Shown: piece by piece, positions 30,341-41,247 of the stretch | Numbering within the stretch: position 1 is the stretch's first letter | Layout: every line of letters begins with the position of its first letter | Assembly: GCA_028753945.1 (NCBI GenBank) | Contig: JAPNXP010000015.1 | Coordinates: 868,001-932,000 of the forward strand | Direction of reading: 5' to 3' | DNA: 64,000 bases | Source of the DNA: Hexactinellida sp. DTS-2022 | Taxonomy: Eukaryota > Porifera > Hexactinellida | Notes under the pieces: generated by a model | What the model was told of the DNA's origin: nothing | Seen by the model: the letters and a program-made list of their open reading frames with translations, nothing else | Database searches by the model: none | Program-made: the position numbers and the translations under genes

Positions 30341-32560
30341 ATGTCTGTAACAGATATAACAGCGACAATACTAACTGGTAGGGCTGGGCAAGAATACAGG
30401 TTCCAATCATTGAAGCCGCTCGACTTATCTACAACCAACAAGTCTCAAATAAAAGATTACTTCGAGAACACATACGATTTCGATGAGAACTTATTCCTTT
30501 GTATTAAGGATCCCTCTTCAATGTACCACTCCCCCAATCGACTGAGGTTGCCTGTCGTATTCTACTATGGACACACCGCTGCGGTATTCGTCAACAAGCT
30601 GTTCATCTCTGGCTTTATAAAGGAGAGAGTTGACCATGGATTCGAGAAACTCTTCGAGACAGGCGTAGACGAGATGTCTTGGGACGACACGGATAACCTC
30701 CGTATGGGCGGTTCTTTCGATTGGCCATCTCTGGATAAAGTTGCGCAATATCGCCGTAGAGTCCGTAAGTTGATTCTCGATGCGATCGATTCCACTCCAT
30801 TGCAGCTGCCAATAACCTGGGAGAGCCCTTGGTGGGCCCTCATGCTAGGCATCGACCACGTGAGAATCCACATCGAGCTGTCCTCTGTCATGCTGCGCGA
30901 GTTGCCGGTTGATTTGGTAGCGCGGCCGTCTGCTTGGCGGTACGGACCCTCCGAACCCAAGGTGCCTATCGGGGATAACCGGTACGTCGAAGTTCCCGCG
31001 GGGAAGGTGGGACTCGGTAAGCCGAGGGGCTTCCCGGCTTTCGGCTGGGATAACGAATTCGGGAGCGAAGAGGTGGAGACTGCCGCATTCAAGGCTACGC
31101 GGTATTTAATAACAAACGCGGAGTTTATGGAATTCGTCGAGGCTCGCGGTTACGAAACAAAGGACTACTGGACAGAAGAGGGGTGGGATTGGGTGCAATT
31201 CGCAAAGCCCTCCCACCCACATTTCTGGGTTTGCGAGCAGGGCTGCAAGGCCATCTGTGGAGGCAGCTTCAAGGACTACACACACTGCAAGCCCCGGACT
31301 GATGGTAGCACCAATGGGAACGGGGATCTGAGTATCCAGACTAAAACTGGTCTTTGGGCTAAGTCCTTTCTATACCGCGCAATGTTCGACAGCATCGAGA
31401 TGCCGTGGAGCTGGCCAGTAGACGTCAACTACCACGAGGCTAAGGCGTTCTGCAAGTGGACAGGGGACAACTTCCGGCTGCCCACCGAGGCAGAGCACCA
31501 CCTCATGCGGGGGCGGGAAATCTCGTGTGAGCAGGGAAACCTGTCTGACCCTGCTTTCGCCGACAAACCTGCATTCAATTCCAACCTCCAGTTCTGCTCT
31601 TCCACCCCAGTCAACTGGTACCCGCCCTCCGACACTGGTTTCTACGACTCGTATGGGAATGTGTGGGACTGGACCGAGTGCCACTTTAATGGCTTCAAAC
31701 AGTTTGAGACACACAAAGTGTACGACGACTTCTCTACCCCCTGTTTCGACGGGAGACACAACGTCATAATGGGCGGGTCGTGGGTCTCAAGCGGCACCTC
31801 TGCTTCTCGGTACGGCCGCTACGCTTTTAGGCGCCATTTCTTCCAGCACGCAGGGTTCCGTTTGGTAGAGGCTCTGGACAGTGAGCACACGCCCGCGCGA
31901 GTTTGCTCTTCGCAGAGCTTCATACCTGGCCTTGGGTTTGCGAAGAACACTATCGATCTGTTTGGCTTGAAATCTAGCAATTTATTTGAGAGTGTTAATA
32001 ATCAGCTGACAACTGAGCTAGATGACGCGTTCAAACAAGAAGTGAGTTTCTCCCTTGCTAACACAGATGTGATTGTGAAATGTTTACGCAAACTGCACCA
32101 TGGGTCAGGTAGCTTCGTGCACATCGGATGTGGACTTGGCAAGGTCTGCTACGAACTGTCGAGTGAGTTTGAATCTGTCCTAGGAATCGACTACTCGGGC
32201 AGATTCATCGATTTCTGCCTTAAAGTTAAGGATAATTTGGATCATGAGGATATTCCTGGGTTTGAAATACCGAGTGGCCTTGTCAGTAATAAGTTGAATT
32301 TTAAACAATTCACTTGGTTGGCTAATGAGATCACACCGAGTGACGTTGTATTGGTATCCTTACTTGACCGTGTGATGAATCCTGCCGCTTGGACTCTGAA
32401 GCTATTCGAGCTATTGGGGGTGAAAAAAACCGCAGTTGTCGTTAGTAAACTTGAGTTAGTTTCCCTCGAAAAGATTATGGCTAGGTTTCAGCTGAAAGGG
32501 AGTGAATCTCCTTTCGATGAGAAAAATCTGATTCTTTCATTTTGGGAAAGATTACATTAG
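30341..32560 (+). CDS. ovoA: OvoA: 5-histidylcysteine sulfoxide synthase fused to methyltransferase, single exon
   Basis: Iron(II) enzyme that joins cysteine and histidine to 5-histidylcysteine sulfoxide. Its C-terminal SAM-dependent methyltransferase makes ovothiol A after a lyase step. The 739 residues divide into a DinB-like N-terminal helical domain, a formylglycine-generating-enzyme (SUMF1/EgtB) type middle domain and a Rossmann methyltransferase. Iron ligands are visible: H78 in YYGHTAA, and HxxxHxE in DHVRIHIE (H173, H177, E179). VGVDEMSWDDT-like sequence (TGVDEMSWDDT, near residue 110) is typical of OvoA rather than EgtB. The middle domain has FRLPTEAEHHLMRG, YGNVWDWTE and GGSWVSSG. 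The methyltransferase begins about residue 585 with FVHIGCGLGKVCYELSS. All three parts are intact, so the gene looks functional. A 51-bp segment of its methyltransferase region (32231-32281) reappears at 44231-44281 inside mobile DNA. Confidence 0.95.
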   Translation: MSVTDITATILTGRAGQEYRFQSLKPLDLSTTNKSQIKDYFENTYDFDENLFLCIKDPSSMYHSPNRLRLPVVFYYGHTAAVFVNKLFISGFIKERVDHGFEKLFETGVDEMSWDDTDNLRMGGSFDWPSLDKVAQYRRRVRKLILDAIDSTPLQLPITWESPWWALMLGIDHVRIHIELSSVMLRELPVDLVARPSAWRYGPSEPKVPIGDNRYVEVPAGKVGLGKPRGFPAFGWDNEFGSEEVETAAFKATRYLITNAEFMEFVEARGYETKDYWTEEGWDWVQFAKPSHPHFWVCEQGCKAICGGSFKDYTHCKPRTDGSTNGNGDLSIQTKTGLWAKSFLYRAMFDSIEMPWSWPVDVNYHEAKAFCKWTGDNFRLPTEAEHHLMRGREISCEQGNLSDPAFADKPAFNSNLQFCSSTPVNWYPPSDTGFYDSYGNVWDWTECHFNGFKQFETHKVYDDFSTPCFDGRHNVIMGGSWVSSGTSASRYGRYAFRRHFFQHAGFRLVEALDSEHTPARVCSSQSFIPGLGFAKNTIDLFGLKSSNLFESVNNQLTTELDDAFKQEVSFSLANTDVIVKCLRKLHHGSGSFVHIGCGLGKVCYELSSEFESVLGIDYSGRFIDFCLKVKDNLDHEDIPGFEIPSGLVSNKLNFKQFTWLANEITPSDVVLVSLLDRVMNPAAWTLKLFELLGVKKTAVVVSKLELVSLEKIMARFQLKGSESPFDEKNLILSFWERLH

Positions 32561-32874
32561 TAACTTCATCTGAAGTCCGTATTAGCTTTTACATGTACTA
32601 CATACTATTTTTTGATGTTTCTATATTAGCGTGTTTCTCTGTTTACAGTCCAGCTATAGGGAGGGGTCATATGTATGTACTACCCGTCTATACTTTGTGT
32701 TTCATAGTATGCTTAGTTTGAGTGCATTTATATTTGTACACGTATACTTTTATTGTACGGTATTTATTTATTATCTATGGTACGGTATTCAAACTGAAAA
32801 ACTAGTCTAGTGCATAGCAAATTCCGCCTTCTTAAGCCAACTTTAACCGGTTAACTGCTGGCAATATCGGTTAA

Positions 32875-33034
32875 TACAGTAGATGTCGGAATAAGCACAC
32901 CGGTTATAAGAACATATCGGATATAAGCACACTATGTTGGAAAACGGTTGCCTTATACCCTATAAAATTTATGTCGGTTATAAGCACATTAAGTGCAGTT
33001 CCCGACGATGTGCTTATAACCTGCATCCACTGTA
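32875..33034. repeat. pogo-like MITE (GATGTCGGATATAAG family), copy 2
   Basis: 'tacagtagatgtcgg' at the left, 'cctgcatccactgta' at the right. It interrupts the left outer arm; the right arm (around 45450) reads through the site without it, proving insertion. Confidence 0.85.
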
Positions 33035-33286
33035 GTTACAGATTATATTAACCAGTTAACCATAGCATTCTAATATACTAAGGCAATGGCACTCATGTTT
33101 TTTGGACATGGATTGAAAATGAGTTATGCTCACATGCATTTGATTTGCAAATTTATAGTCACTGAAAGATCTCCACTTCATTGTTTATCATCATTAGGCC
33201 ATACCAACTGATGTCAGGCCTCACAATCGAATGACTTTAATGAACCAGGATTCAGTCGAAAGGGGAAATTATTAAACACCAACAGG

Positions 33287-34503
33287 AAGGCGCGGCGCCA
33301 GAGGGGGGCAGGATTTTAGTGTATTCTCAAGTTAAAATCATATGTGATAAATTCGCCCATGATAATCCCCAGGGGGCGTCCTGGCCAGGGGGGCCCATCG
33401 GGGAACTTTCTGTGCTTTTGTACAGATAGAATAGCTTGATAACAATGATAAGGCCCCAAGGGGGCCCTTTTTCACACTTTTTCACACTTTTTCCACACCC
33501 TTTTCACACCTCACACCCTTATCACACTAAAATTTTTAGCTCGCTCGCTACGCTCAATCAATTTTCATCAAAACATACATATTATTATCGTATATCTCGT
33601 ATTGAGCATCGCCGCACCCCAAAAGTAAAAAATACAAATTTATTAAACTACGAGCCCTTCGGTCTCGGTCGCTTTGCGACGGATCGGTGCTACGCACCTC
33701 AAGTTAACGGCCGCTGTGCGGCCTTACTCTTCACCCTTTCCACCATGGAAAATGGTGGAAAGGGACATCCCTTTATAAGATTTCCATGCTTAACTTGTTT
33801 TTCATATTTTAAATTTATAAAAGCGAAATTCGTGTTCAGCATACTCGTTTACCTACAATACCCGTTGAAAGCTAACTTCTGGGTTGATTTTGAATTTTCA
33901 TTAATTTGTTTACATATCTTGTGTCAACAACAACAACAAATATTCATATTTCAAATTTTTAAGCGCGAAATTTGTGTTCAGCATACTTGTTTACCTATAA
34001 TACTCGTTGAAAGCTAACTTCTAGGTTGATTTTGAAATTTCATTAATTTGTTTACCATTTTGGGTAAACAACAACAATAAATATTCATATTAGAAATTTA
34101 TAAATGCGAAATTCGTGTTCAGCATACTTGTTTACCTATTATAACATTTGTTACCAATTATAACATTTGACAGTTAGTTTATATCTCATATATTAATGCG
34201 GTTTCTATCCCCCCGTCACTTTAATACAATCCGGACAAACACACAAACACACAACAATCGAGATTTAATAATATAGATTTGTGATAATTATTTTCTTCAA
34301 AAAATAACATTATTTGTATACAATGCATATCTAGTAACGGGATTATAAGCAAATATAATTTCAAAAAAATCCTGGATTTAAGTCCAAATATCCCTGGATA
34401 GTTTGCAAGTATAACAAGTTCATCGTAGCTCCATTGTTTTCAGATAAATTCTGACAGATGGAAAAGCTGCCCCCCCAGTTCGAAAATCCTTGCGCCGCGC
34501 ATG
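33287..34503. mobile_element. 1.2-kb hAT-like element with 8-bp target duplication
   Basis: Flanked by 'ccaacagg' at 33279-33286 and 34504-34511. The right arm of the palindrome (about 44020-44030) lacks this segment. The ends share an imperfect inverted 'gcgcggcgc' core beside runs of G or C. Inside are iterated segments containing 'gcgaaattcgtgttcagcat' (about 33790-34140). A 193-codon frame at 33436-34017 is repetitive and has no recognisable domain. Confidence 0.7.
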
Positions 34504-34682
34504 CCAACAGGCTATTTTTCTGTTCATATTCTAATTACAGTACACCCATTATGTTCATATTTGGTCACAATACGATTAGTTTAATAATTTATTAGGCATT
34601 GTTACTTTGTTATCCAACTTCCTCGAGACCTCGACTTTACTTCAATTTCTTTTTATAAAATTTTGTTGATAACCTTCCTGTA

Positions 34683-34908
34683 ATGAAGATGTCCTGCGTA
34701 GTTCCTGGGTGTAAATCCAATTACAAGTGCCAAGGTCAACGTACAGCTTCTTTTTAATTTCCGAAAGATAAAGAACTTCATGAGAAGTGGTTTAGGACTA
34801 TCCCAACACCAAGAGAGCACTACAAGGAGAACAAATGCTTACAGGTGTGTAGTTTATATGCATTCTGAATTTATTTATACGTTTCAACCAACTTCGATCT
34901 TAGCTACT
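34683..34908 (+). pseudogene. THAP-domain 5' exon, left arm
   Basis: Starts ATG AAG ATG and reads MSCVVPGCKSNYKCQGQRTA, the C2CH start of a THAP DNA-binding domain. After a TAA codon at 34755-34757 it continues as FPKDKELHEKWFRTIPTP, the middle of the domain. The sister copy in the right arm (minus strand, 42610-42880) has the same TAA at 42791-42793 plus a second stop. Downstream coding (FEYFDGEKIIEMPRDKM, AIPSISPNCPSYL) continues at 40848, after the MULE insertion. Confidence 0.75.
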
Positions 34909-34958
34909 GTCTTCAAAGGGAGTATGACATTTGTGTACAGAGACATTTGTGTACATAG

Positions 34959-35355
34959 CATAGGCGTCAAGTTTTGGAATATATAATCAAAGATGGGGGG
35001 GCCCACTTGGGGGGGTCTGGGGGGGCCACTGGGAGGTTTACTAAATATTTCCAGATTTGTTTCTTCAGAAACTAAATCTGGTTATATTGAGTAAACAAAC
35101 GTGATTCTCACCCTCTATCATCCCTTGGTCGATCAAAAGGACCATTTTCATATAAAATATAAATCCACCGACAGGTCCGGAGAGTCGGGTTATGGGTCAT
35201 TAAAATAATATATACACGTATAATATATGGTATTAGACTATTAATAAGAAAGAGTTTATGGGGGGGGAGCGGACCCCCCCAGCCCCCCAGCCCCCCCCAA
35301 TTAAAATATTGGGGGGTGCCGGCCCCCCCCCAAAACCCCAAACTTGGCGCCTATG
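34959..35355. mobile_element. 397-bp hAT-like MITE with perfect 8-bp duplication
   Basis: Begins 'cataggcgtcaagttttgg', ends 'ccaaacttggcgcctatg', with 'gtacatag' at 34951-34958 and 35356-35363. Same terminal family as 16878-16988 and 49331-50003. Contains long runs of G and of C. Confidence 0.9.
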
Positions 35356-35582
35356 GTACATAGCTAGTGCGACGTTTGTGTACAACTAATGCGACGTTTG
35401 TGTACAACTGGTGCGACGTTTGTGTACAACTAATGCGACGTTTGTGTACCTCTTGAAGTCCTTAAACCTCGTTAGTTTTGTGCATTATTTGGGCTATTCT
35501 ATTGTCCGGCTTACTATATACGAGTACTGGAGTACGTATATTGTAGGCTAATTTGTGAAACTTCATAGTATAGGGAGCAAGT

Positions 35583-35698
35583 TACAGTAAACTCCCGTTA
35601 TAACGAACTCGGTTATATCGAATTCCCTTATATCGAAGTCCGGTTATATGGAGTAATTAACTGGGTCCCTTCGACTTCGATATAACGGAAGTTGACTA
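35583..35698. repeat. pogo-like MITE
   Basis: 'tacagtaaactcccgttata' at the left pairs with 'atataacggaagttgacta' at the right; TA borders. Lies inside the MULE. Confidence 0.7.
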
Positions 35699-36537
35699 GT
35701 TTAATTTTAATATATGAGTCACAACTACAATAAAGAGATATCAGTTGTGTAACAAGCAGAGAGTGGGTGATTTACACCAAATAGGTAAACAACAAAACAA
35801 TCAACTACAAAATCATCCCGGGGTATTTATTGGTAAATATAATAATTGCTTAACGTTTACGAGAAGATTTATTGAATGCACAGGTAAAAAGTTCAGATAT
35901 TTAAGTTGTTTAGATATGCCCTTAGCCTATCATGTAGTAATTACTACGAAAAGTTTCAAAATATTAAGTACTAGAATTTTATCATACACATTAAAACTCA
36001 ATGAAATTTGGTCCGGAATTGAATTTTGAACTGGGGGAATAGCCTATATAGAAACAAGTTTAAATGTATAAGGAAAATATCAACATTTGTTTATTTATTT
36101 TTCTATAGGATTGTAGTAGAGAGACATGGAACTATATTGCATATTAATAGGAGATTCTAAATGACTTACAACGACTATTAAGCGAATATTATTAACAAGC
36201 ATGGTTAATATTATGACTTTAATGTACGTATAGAAAAAGATAAACAAAATCCAACATTATGTTGCGGTTTGGTTTAAACGGATTTATAGAGTAAATTAGT
36301 GTGATTAAGATGATTTGAATAGATGTGGCGCACAAAGGGCGTCTTTTGCGGAAGCAAGGTGTCCACAGCCGCGCAGCCAAAGCAATCAAAGCGTGCTTGT
36401 TCTAATAATATTCAAACACCAAATTAGATCAAATTCTCCAATTACGAATGTATTGGAAACATACGAGATCTGTGTACAATTTATCTCTGTGTATAAAGGT
36501 GGTAGATATAATTAATGATTTGCTTGTTCTATAATAT

Positions 36538-37804
36538 AATGGGAAAATTCCAAAAATACTCAAGTTTTTTAAAAATTTCCAAATATACTCAACAATACTC
36601 AACTAATTTGTAAATATACTCAAGTTTTTCCCAATATACTCAAGTTTTACCGGATTATTCCAAATATACTCAAGTTTTATTGGATTATTCCAAATATACT
36701 CAAGTTTTATTGGATTATTCCAAATATACTCAAGTTTTATTGGATTATTGAAACTAGTATGGAGATCCCAACCATAAAAAATATTTATTATTACAATCTG
36801 CTCGTCTACTCTACGCGGGTCCTTACAACTTGTGCTCGGGCCTACGGCCCTCGCTTGTATTTAAAGCATCTGCTTTTCAAATTAAATGTCGTTCTTGATG
36901 AGTGGCCCCTAGCTGTCTATTTATATCCGTTCATCCTAGCTACAGGTTTATATAGAGTAAATGATTTGGATATTTATGCAAATTTGAACAGATAATTTTC
37001 TAGATATATAAGCTTGTCCGTGTATAATAAATTAATAATATACCAATTCCAAATATAAAATTAAATATCACTAAGAAACTGTACCAGTGCAGTGGACCCC
37101 TAACTTTGGGATGTGGAGAAGTTATTGTATTGATTGATAATAATTTGATATCAAATAACACAATGGAATGTTAGAAATGTATGTCTAGACAGACAGAACA
37201 CAAATAACTGATTAGATGCCTGAACTTCCTCTCGACCAATTAGATTACAGTCTCAGTAATCCATAATGCACACTTAACATTTGACAGACACTAAAGCATT
37301 CAATTATATTAAAATAATTGAATGCTAGCTGCTAATCCATACTGGAACAACCCTAGAATTGAATTGGCTAAAGGTTTTGACATTTTTTGTGATGGAAGAT
37401 ATGAATATTTTTTAGATATTGAACTTGTTTGTACATACAGTATTCCCCACCCCACTGCCAAATTTTAGGTTTGTAGCTTTTATCAGTTCCTCAATCTATT
37501 CTGAACAAACACACAAACAAACAAACACAAAAACATTGTGATTTAATATATAAAATAGACTAAATATAGCCTTTCTAAACTTGAGTAGATCTGTGAATTT
37601 ACTGAAAAGTTGAGTAGATATGGAATTTATTGAAAAAACTTGAGCAGAATTGGAATTATTCAGAAAAACTTGAGTAGAATTGGAATTATTTTTAAAAACT
37701 TGAGTAGATTCGGAAAGATCTAGTTTTATATTTGAGTATCAGTAAAAAGTTGAGTATATTTGGAAATTTTTAAAAAACTTGAGTATTTTTGGAATTTTCC
37801 CATA
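36538..37804. mobile_element. Inverted-repeat element with 'atactcaag' iterations, inside the MULE
   Basis: The left end 'aatgggaaaattccaaaaat' recurs inverted at the right ('atttttggaattttcccat'). Subterminal 'aaatatactcaagtttt' units on the left (36545-36745) face 'aaaacttgagtagat'-type units on the right (37575-37790). A 78-codon frame at 36759-36995 is unrecognised. The segment 37105-37290 is repeated at 46060-46225. Confidence 0.7.
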
Positions 37805-37822
37805 ATATAATTAGGGAATCCT

Positions 37823-37984
37823 TATATAGAGCTGAGCTTTGTAGAGTTCAGATTTTTTCCCATACTAAAAGCCCAGGCTTACTTTCTAAAGGTCAATTTC
37901 AAACTCTGGAAAAAAACTGACCTTTTTCAGTGCATGAATACACATAGTGAAAAACTGAACTCTACAAAGCTCAGCTCTATATAA
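37823..37984. repeat. MITE with about 31-bp terminal inverted repeats
   Basis: 'cttatatagagctgagcttt' opens the element and its exact inverse 'aaagctcagctctatataag' closes it; the pairing continues inwards through 'gtagagttcag'. Confidence 0.85.
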
Positions 37985-38139
37985 GTAATTTCATATAATT
38001 AATACACTATAAGCATATAATTACGTATAAAATTACTAAATTTACGGATAAAGTTGCGAGATTTGCTAGTGCTACTAAAGAGACACCTTAAAAGCAATGC
38101 TTTTAAGTTAGGTGAGAATAGGTCTAGTGTAGTATTTCA

Positions 38140-40607
38140 TTACCAAGCTAACCATCGTGAATTCCTTTTCCATGATGTTCTGGATTTAGTCGGGGGCTTT
38201 CCAGAATAATATTGAGCTTGCCTAAGTTCTACACTAGATTGCTCAATCTTAAGTGCATCACAAAATTTCCAAAAGGTAGGGTGATGTGATGCGACGGTTG
38301 TCGAAAAGGCGCGGTGCCAGGCTTCTACTGAATTCGTAGTGGTAGGTATTCCGTAAGCCACTAAATCAAAATTGTTCCACATTTCAATTGGAAATAAAGG
38401 TGGATGGTAAACCCCAAATTCATCAATTTCTCCAACATAAATATCTCGAAAGTAATTATATACACCTAGTGCTTCAGGCGGAAGTTGACTTTTTAGGGTT
38501 TCAAAAGCTGTTAAAACAAATTGGGAAGGTAGATAAGCCAAAGCTGGTAACATTCTAACATTGATTGAGAATTCTGTATTACAGTGGAACCTCTATAAGT
38601 GGGGAGCATGGGACGGGGAAAATTTCAATTGCCCCCCCATTCCCCGGTTATAAAATTCAATTGGAAAAACATTATATATGCTATATTATACAAAGTATTC
38701 ATATAACACACACATTAATGCACGTTATAGTTATTATTTGTATGTTATGACAATTTAGTTAACTGCTGATCTACACTAGGTGATTTCTTCTAAAAACATC
38801 AGAGTAGATCAATCGAAAAAAAATTTCTGTAAAACTTTAGAGTCGATTTATTGGAAATATTGTATTATTTTATAAGAATCATGTTAGGATTTTTTGTCCA
38901 TTCCCCCCATTTATGGAGGTTGTTTTGTATGCAGATAAAAACTCCTTGAAATTTATGGTCCCCCATTCCCCACTTCCCCGCTTATAGAGGTTCATTTGTA
39001 TGTATATATACGAATATGGTAAAAAAATTCCCCACTTATGGAGGTTCCCCATTTATAGAGACCCCACTTATAGAGGTTGCACTGTATTAGAATAGATTGT
39101 TTTCAATCCTAGATCCTGGACCTTTCGATAAACGGATTGTGATAGATGGAAGAAGCAACCTTTAATGTTTGCCCTTGGCCAAACTTCTGCAAATGTGTTG
39201 ATTGCGGCTTTTTCGAAATCAACTAAAAGAAATTGTGGATTAGAACCTGGACACAACTGTTGAATAATGTGCCACATTTTGCGATAATAGGAAGAGCTCT
39301 TTCCTGGCAGTGTAATATGTAAATAGAAGGAAGCAAATGTCCATCTCTGAAAGGGTAAGTTCCTCCAACTAGCGCATGGACCGTGTAAAGTTGTACGAAT
39401 AGGCTAAGGACAACTTTAAATGTTCCGTCTGCCATCCATATTGTAGGATAGGATAGAATTTTCTTGTTTTCTTCAGTGGAAAACATGATAATTCTGTCTA
39501 ATCCTGGTCCAGAATCATAGGCTCAAAAGTTATTTCCACCTAAAGTTTGGATATTTTCATCAAAGTGGAGATCAAAAAGAGTAGTAGGATTTGTTGGCGC
39601 AGGTCTAATTCTTTGACAAATCTTTTTTAAACTTTTTTCACGTGGTAGAAGTGTTTTAGCAATGTTAGAAAGTTGTCCTGACGCTTCTGCAATAATGCGA
39701 TGAGGGTTATCATGCGATTCTAGGGCACGTCTCTTTACTCTTGCACGAAATTCCAAAACTTTTTCTTTACCAATCTCTTCGCCATGGCAATGTTGGCCTA
39801 TTAGTTTTATGACAGTTGTCGCAATTGTGTGAATACGGCCTTTGCAATTCTTCACCTGACAGCGCCATTGTTGTTTAGCCTTTGTTGCACGCTGAAAATT
39901 GTAGATATAGCCACAATATGATAATTTATCCCGCGATCTGGATGACTTTATCAATTTAAAATCTAGATCTTGTGCATGTGCAGATAGATCTCCAATTGCT
40001 TCGCTAGAATGGTCTAATGTTGAGTTGGTATCTTCTTGTAGTGGGTCAATCTCAGATAAAAAGATAGATTATCCGTGGGCGCCGTGAGTACATCATCCAT
40101 ATCAGCTAATGCACTTTGCAATTGTATTGCGTTCTCTGTAGCCTCTCTGTTTAGCGATTCCATCTGTTGCTGTCTACCATGGCAATAATTGTGGAAATCT
40201 GAAAGCTTCTCAAATACTTCGGAACTATTGATGAAAGTGATGTCATCTTCATTTGTACCTGTCCAAGTTAAGAGTCCGCTAAATTCTTGAGTATCTCCCC
40301 AATTCATCACTGCCACCTTTAAACTTTGAGTAATCAGTTTTACTTTGTATGCAACTTTCAAATTAGGTTTTCCCAGAGTAACAAACGTATCATCTAGTCC
40401 TAGTGACATTTGTCTGAAAGTATCCTCGGGATTTCGAAATGGAAAAACAATGGCTATCAACACTTCTATTGGTATATCTATGAGCTCTGATACCACGTTA
40501 AAACTGTTATTAAGAGATTTCGCGAGTGCAATTTCATGAAGAGGAATCCATTTGTTCTCCAAAAATAAGTTCCATGATATAGACAAATAATCCATTATTG
40601 ACAACAA
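38140..40607 (-). pseudogene. FLYWCH zinc finger - MULE transposase, multiply broken
   Basis: Minus strand, read from 40607. An N-terminal part (to about 40065) of unknown fold is followed, after a one-base frame change, by a FLYWCH finger. The finger shows LSYCGYIYNFQRA, WRCQVKNCKGRI and HCHGEE. The MULE core follows: WMADGTFKVV (first Asp), FLLVDFEKAAINTFAEVWP (second Asp) and TTTNSVEAWHRAFSTTV (Glu). Disruptions seen are the frame change near 40065, a TGA complementary to 39523-39525, a frame change near 39300, and a pogo-like MITE (38580-39086) between the second Asp and the Glu. The end of the protein is at 38140. Clearly inactive; the family assignment is strong because each block is near-perfect in its own frame. 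Confidence 0.88.
38580..39086. repeat. pogo-like element inserted in the MULE transposase
   Basis: Starts 'tacagtggaacctctataag' and ends 'tatagaggttgcactgta' with TA borders. Several internal 'acttatagaggtt' and 'ccccattta' iterations. It splits the transposase reading frame. Confidence 0.85.
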
Positions 40608-40847
40608 ACGATGCGAAAGAATTTACTTATGACAGATTATTTATGTACTATTCTTAATTAAAGCTAATTTATGAATATTATTTGTACACAAACGTCGCAT
40701 TAGTTGTACACAAACGTCGCATTAGTTGTACACAAACGTCGCATTAGTTGTACACAAACGTCGCATTAGTTGTACGCAAACGTCGCACTAGTTGTACACA
40801 AACGTCGCACTAGCTATGTACACAAATGTCTCCCTCCGGTCTTCAAA

Positions 40848-41247
40848 TGCCCTTACAAGATACTCTAAGGACATTTGAGTATTTTGATGGAGAAAAGATT
40901 ATCGAGATGCCCCGGGACAAGATGACTCTGAAAAAGACCGCAATACCAAGTATTTCCCCCAACTGCCCAAGCTATTTAACTGACAGAACAGAAAAGTCTA
41001 AAAGGGTGTCAAGAGATGACAAGGATGAGACCATGCTTCGAGAAGCATTCAGGGTGAGCCGGATTGATGACAAGTTACAGGTGTTTAGTTACAAGTTAAT
41101 TCAATTGCTGATTGTAAACTAAGTTAGATTACTCGATCTAAAAACTGATTGGGTTATCTACAATCCAGGAACAGATTCTTTATATTTCCTGAAGATTGTA
41201 ACATTGGCTAACGTACCTTCCATTGAACGGACACTCATAATTGACCA
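40848..41247 (+). pseudogene. Left-arm continuation of the THAP transposon gene
   Basis: Continuation of the gene begun at 34683, beyond the MULE: FEYFDGEKIIEMPRDKMTLK, then SPNCPSYLTDRTEKSKRVS and DETMLREAFRVSRID. It is near-identical to the right-arm copy read from the minus strand at 42610-42240. It stops abruptly at 41247, where the LINE fragment begins. Confidence 0.7.

Larger units (their letters stand above)
34918..40838. mobile_element. FLYWCH-MULE (Mutator-like) transposon with perfect 9-bp target duplication
   Basis: Flanked by 'gtcttcaaa' at 34909-34917 and 40839-40847. Terminal sequences 'gggag...acatttgtgtac' are inverted. Subterminal copies of 'gtgcgacgtttgtgtacaac' number four on the left (35366-35450) and about six in inverse orientation on the right (40685-40820). 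A broken transposase lies on the minus strand at the right end. A 9-bp duplication is the hallmark of MULEs. The element sits inside the THAP gene of the left arm and itself contains later insertions (34959-35355, 35583-35698, 36538-37804, 37823-37984, 38580-39086). Confidence 0.9.

Noticed and set aside
33436..34017. 193-codon plus-strand frame
   Set aside because: Lies in repeated segments of a hAT-like insertion with biased composition and no recognisable domain.
35745..36029. 94-codon frame MCNKQRVGDLHQIGKQ...
   Set aside because: Inside the MULE, AT-rich, no domain and no matching second copy; could be a remnant but cannot be supported.
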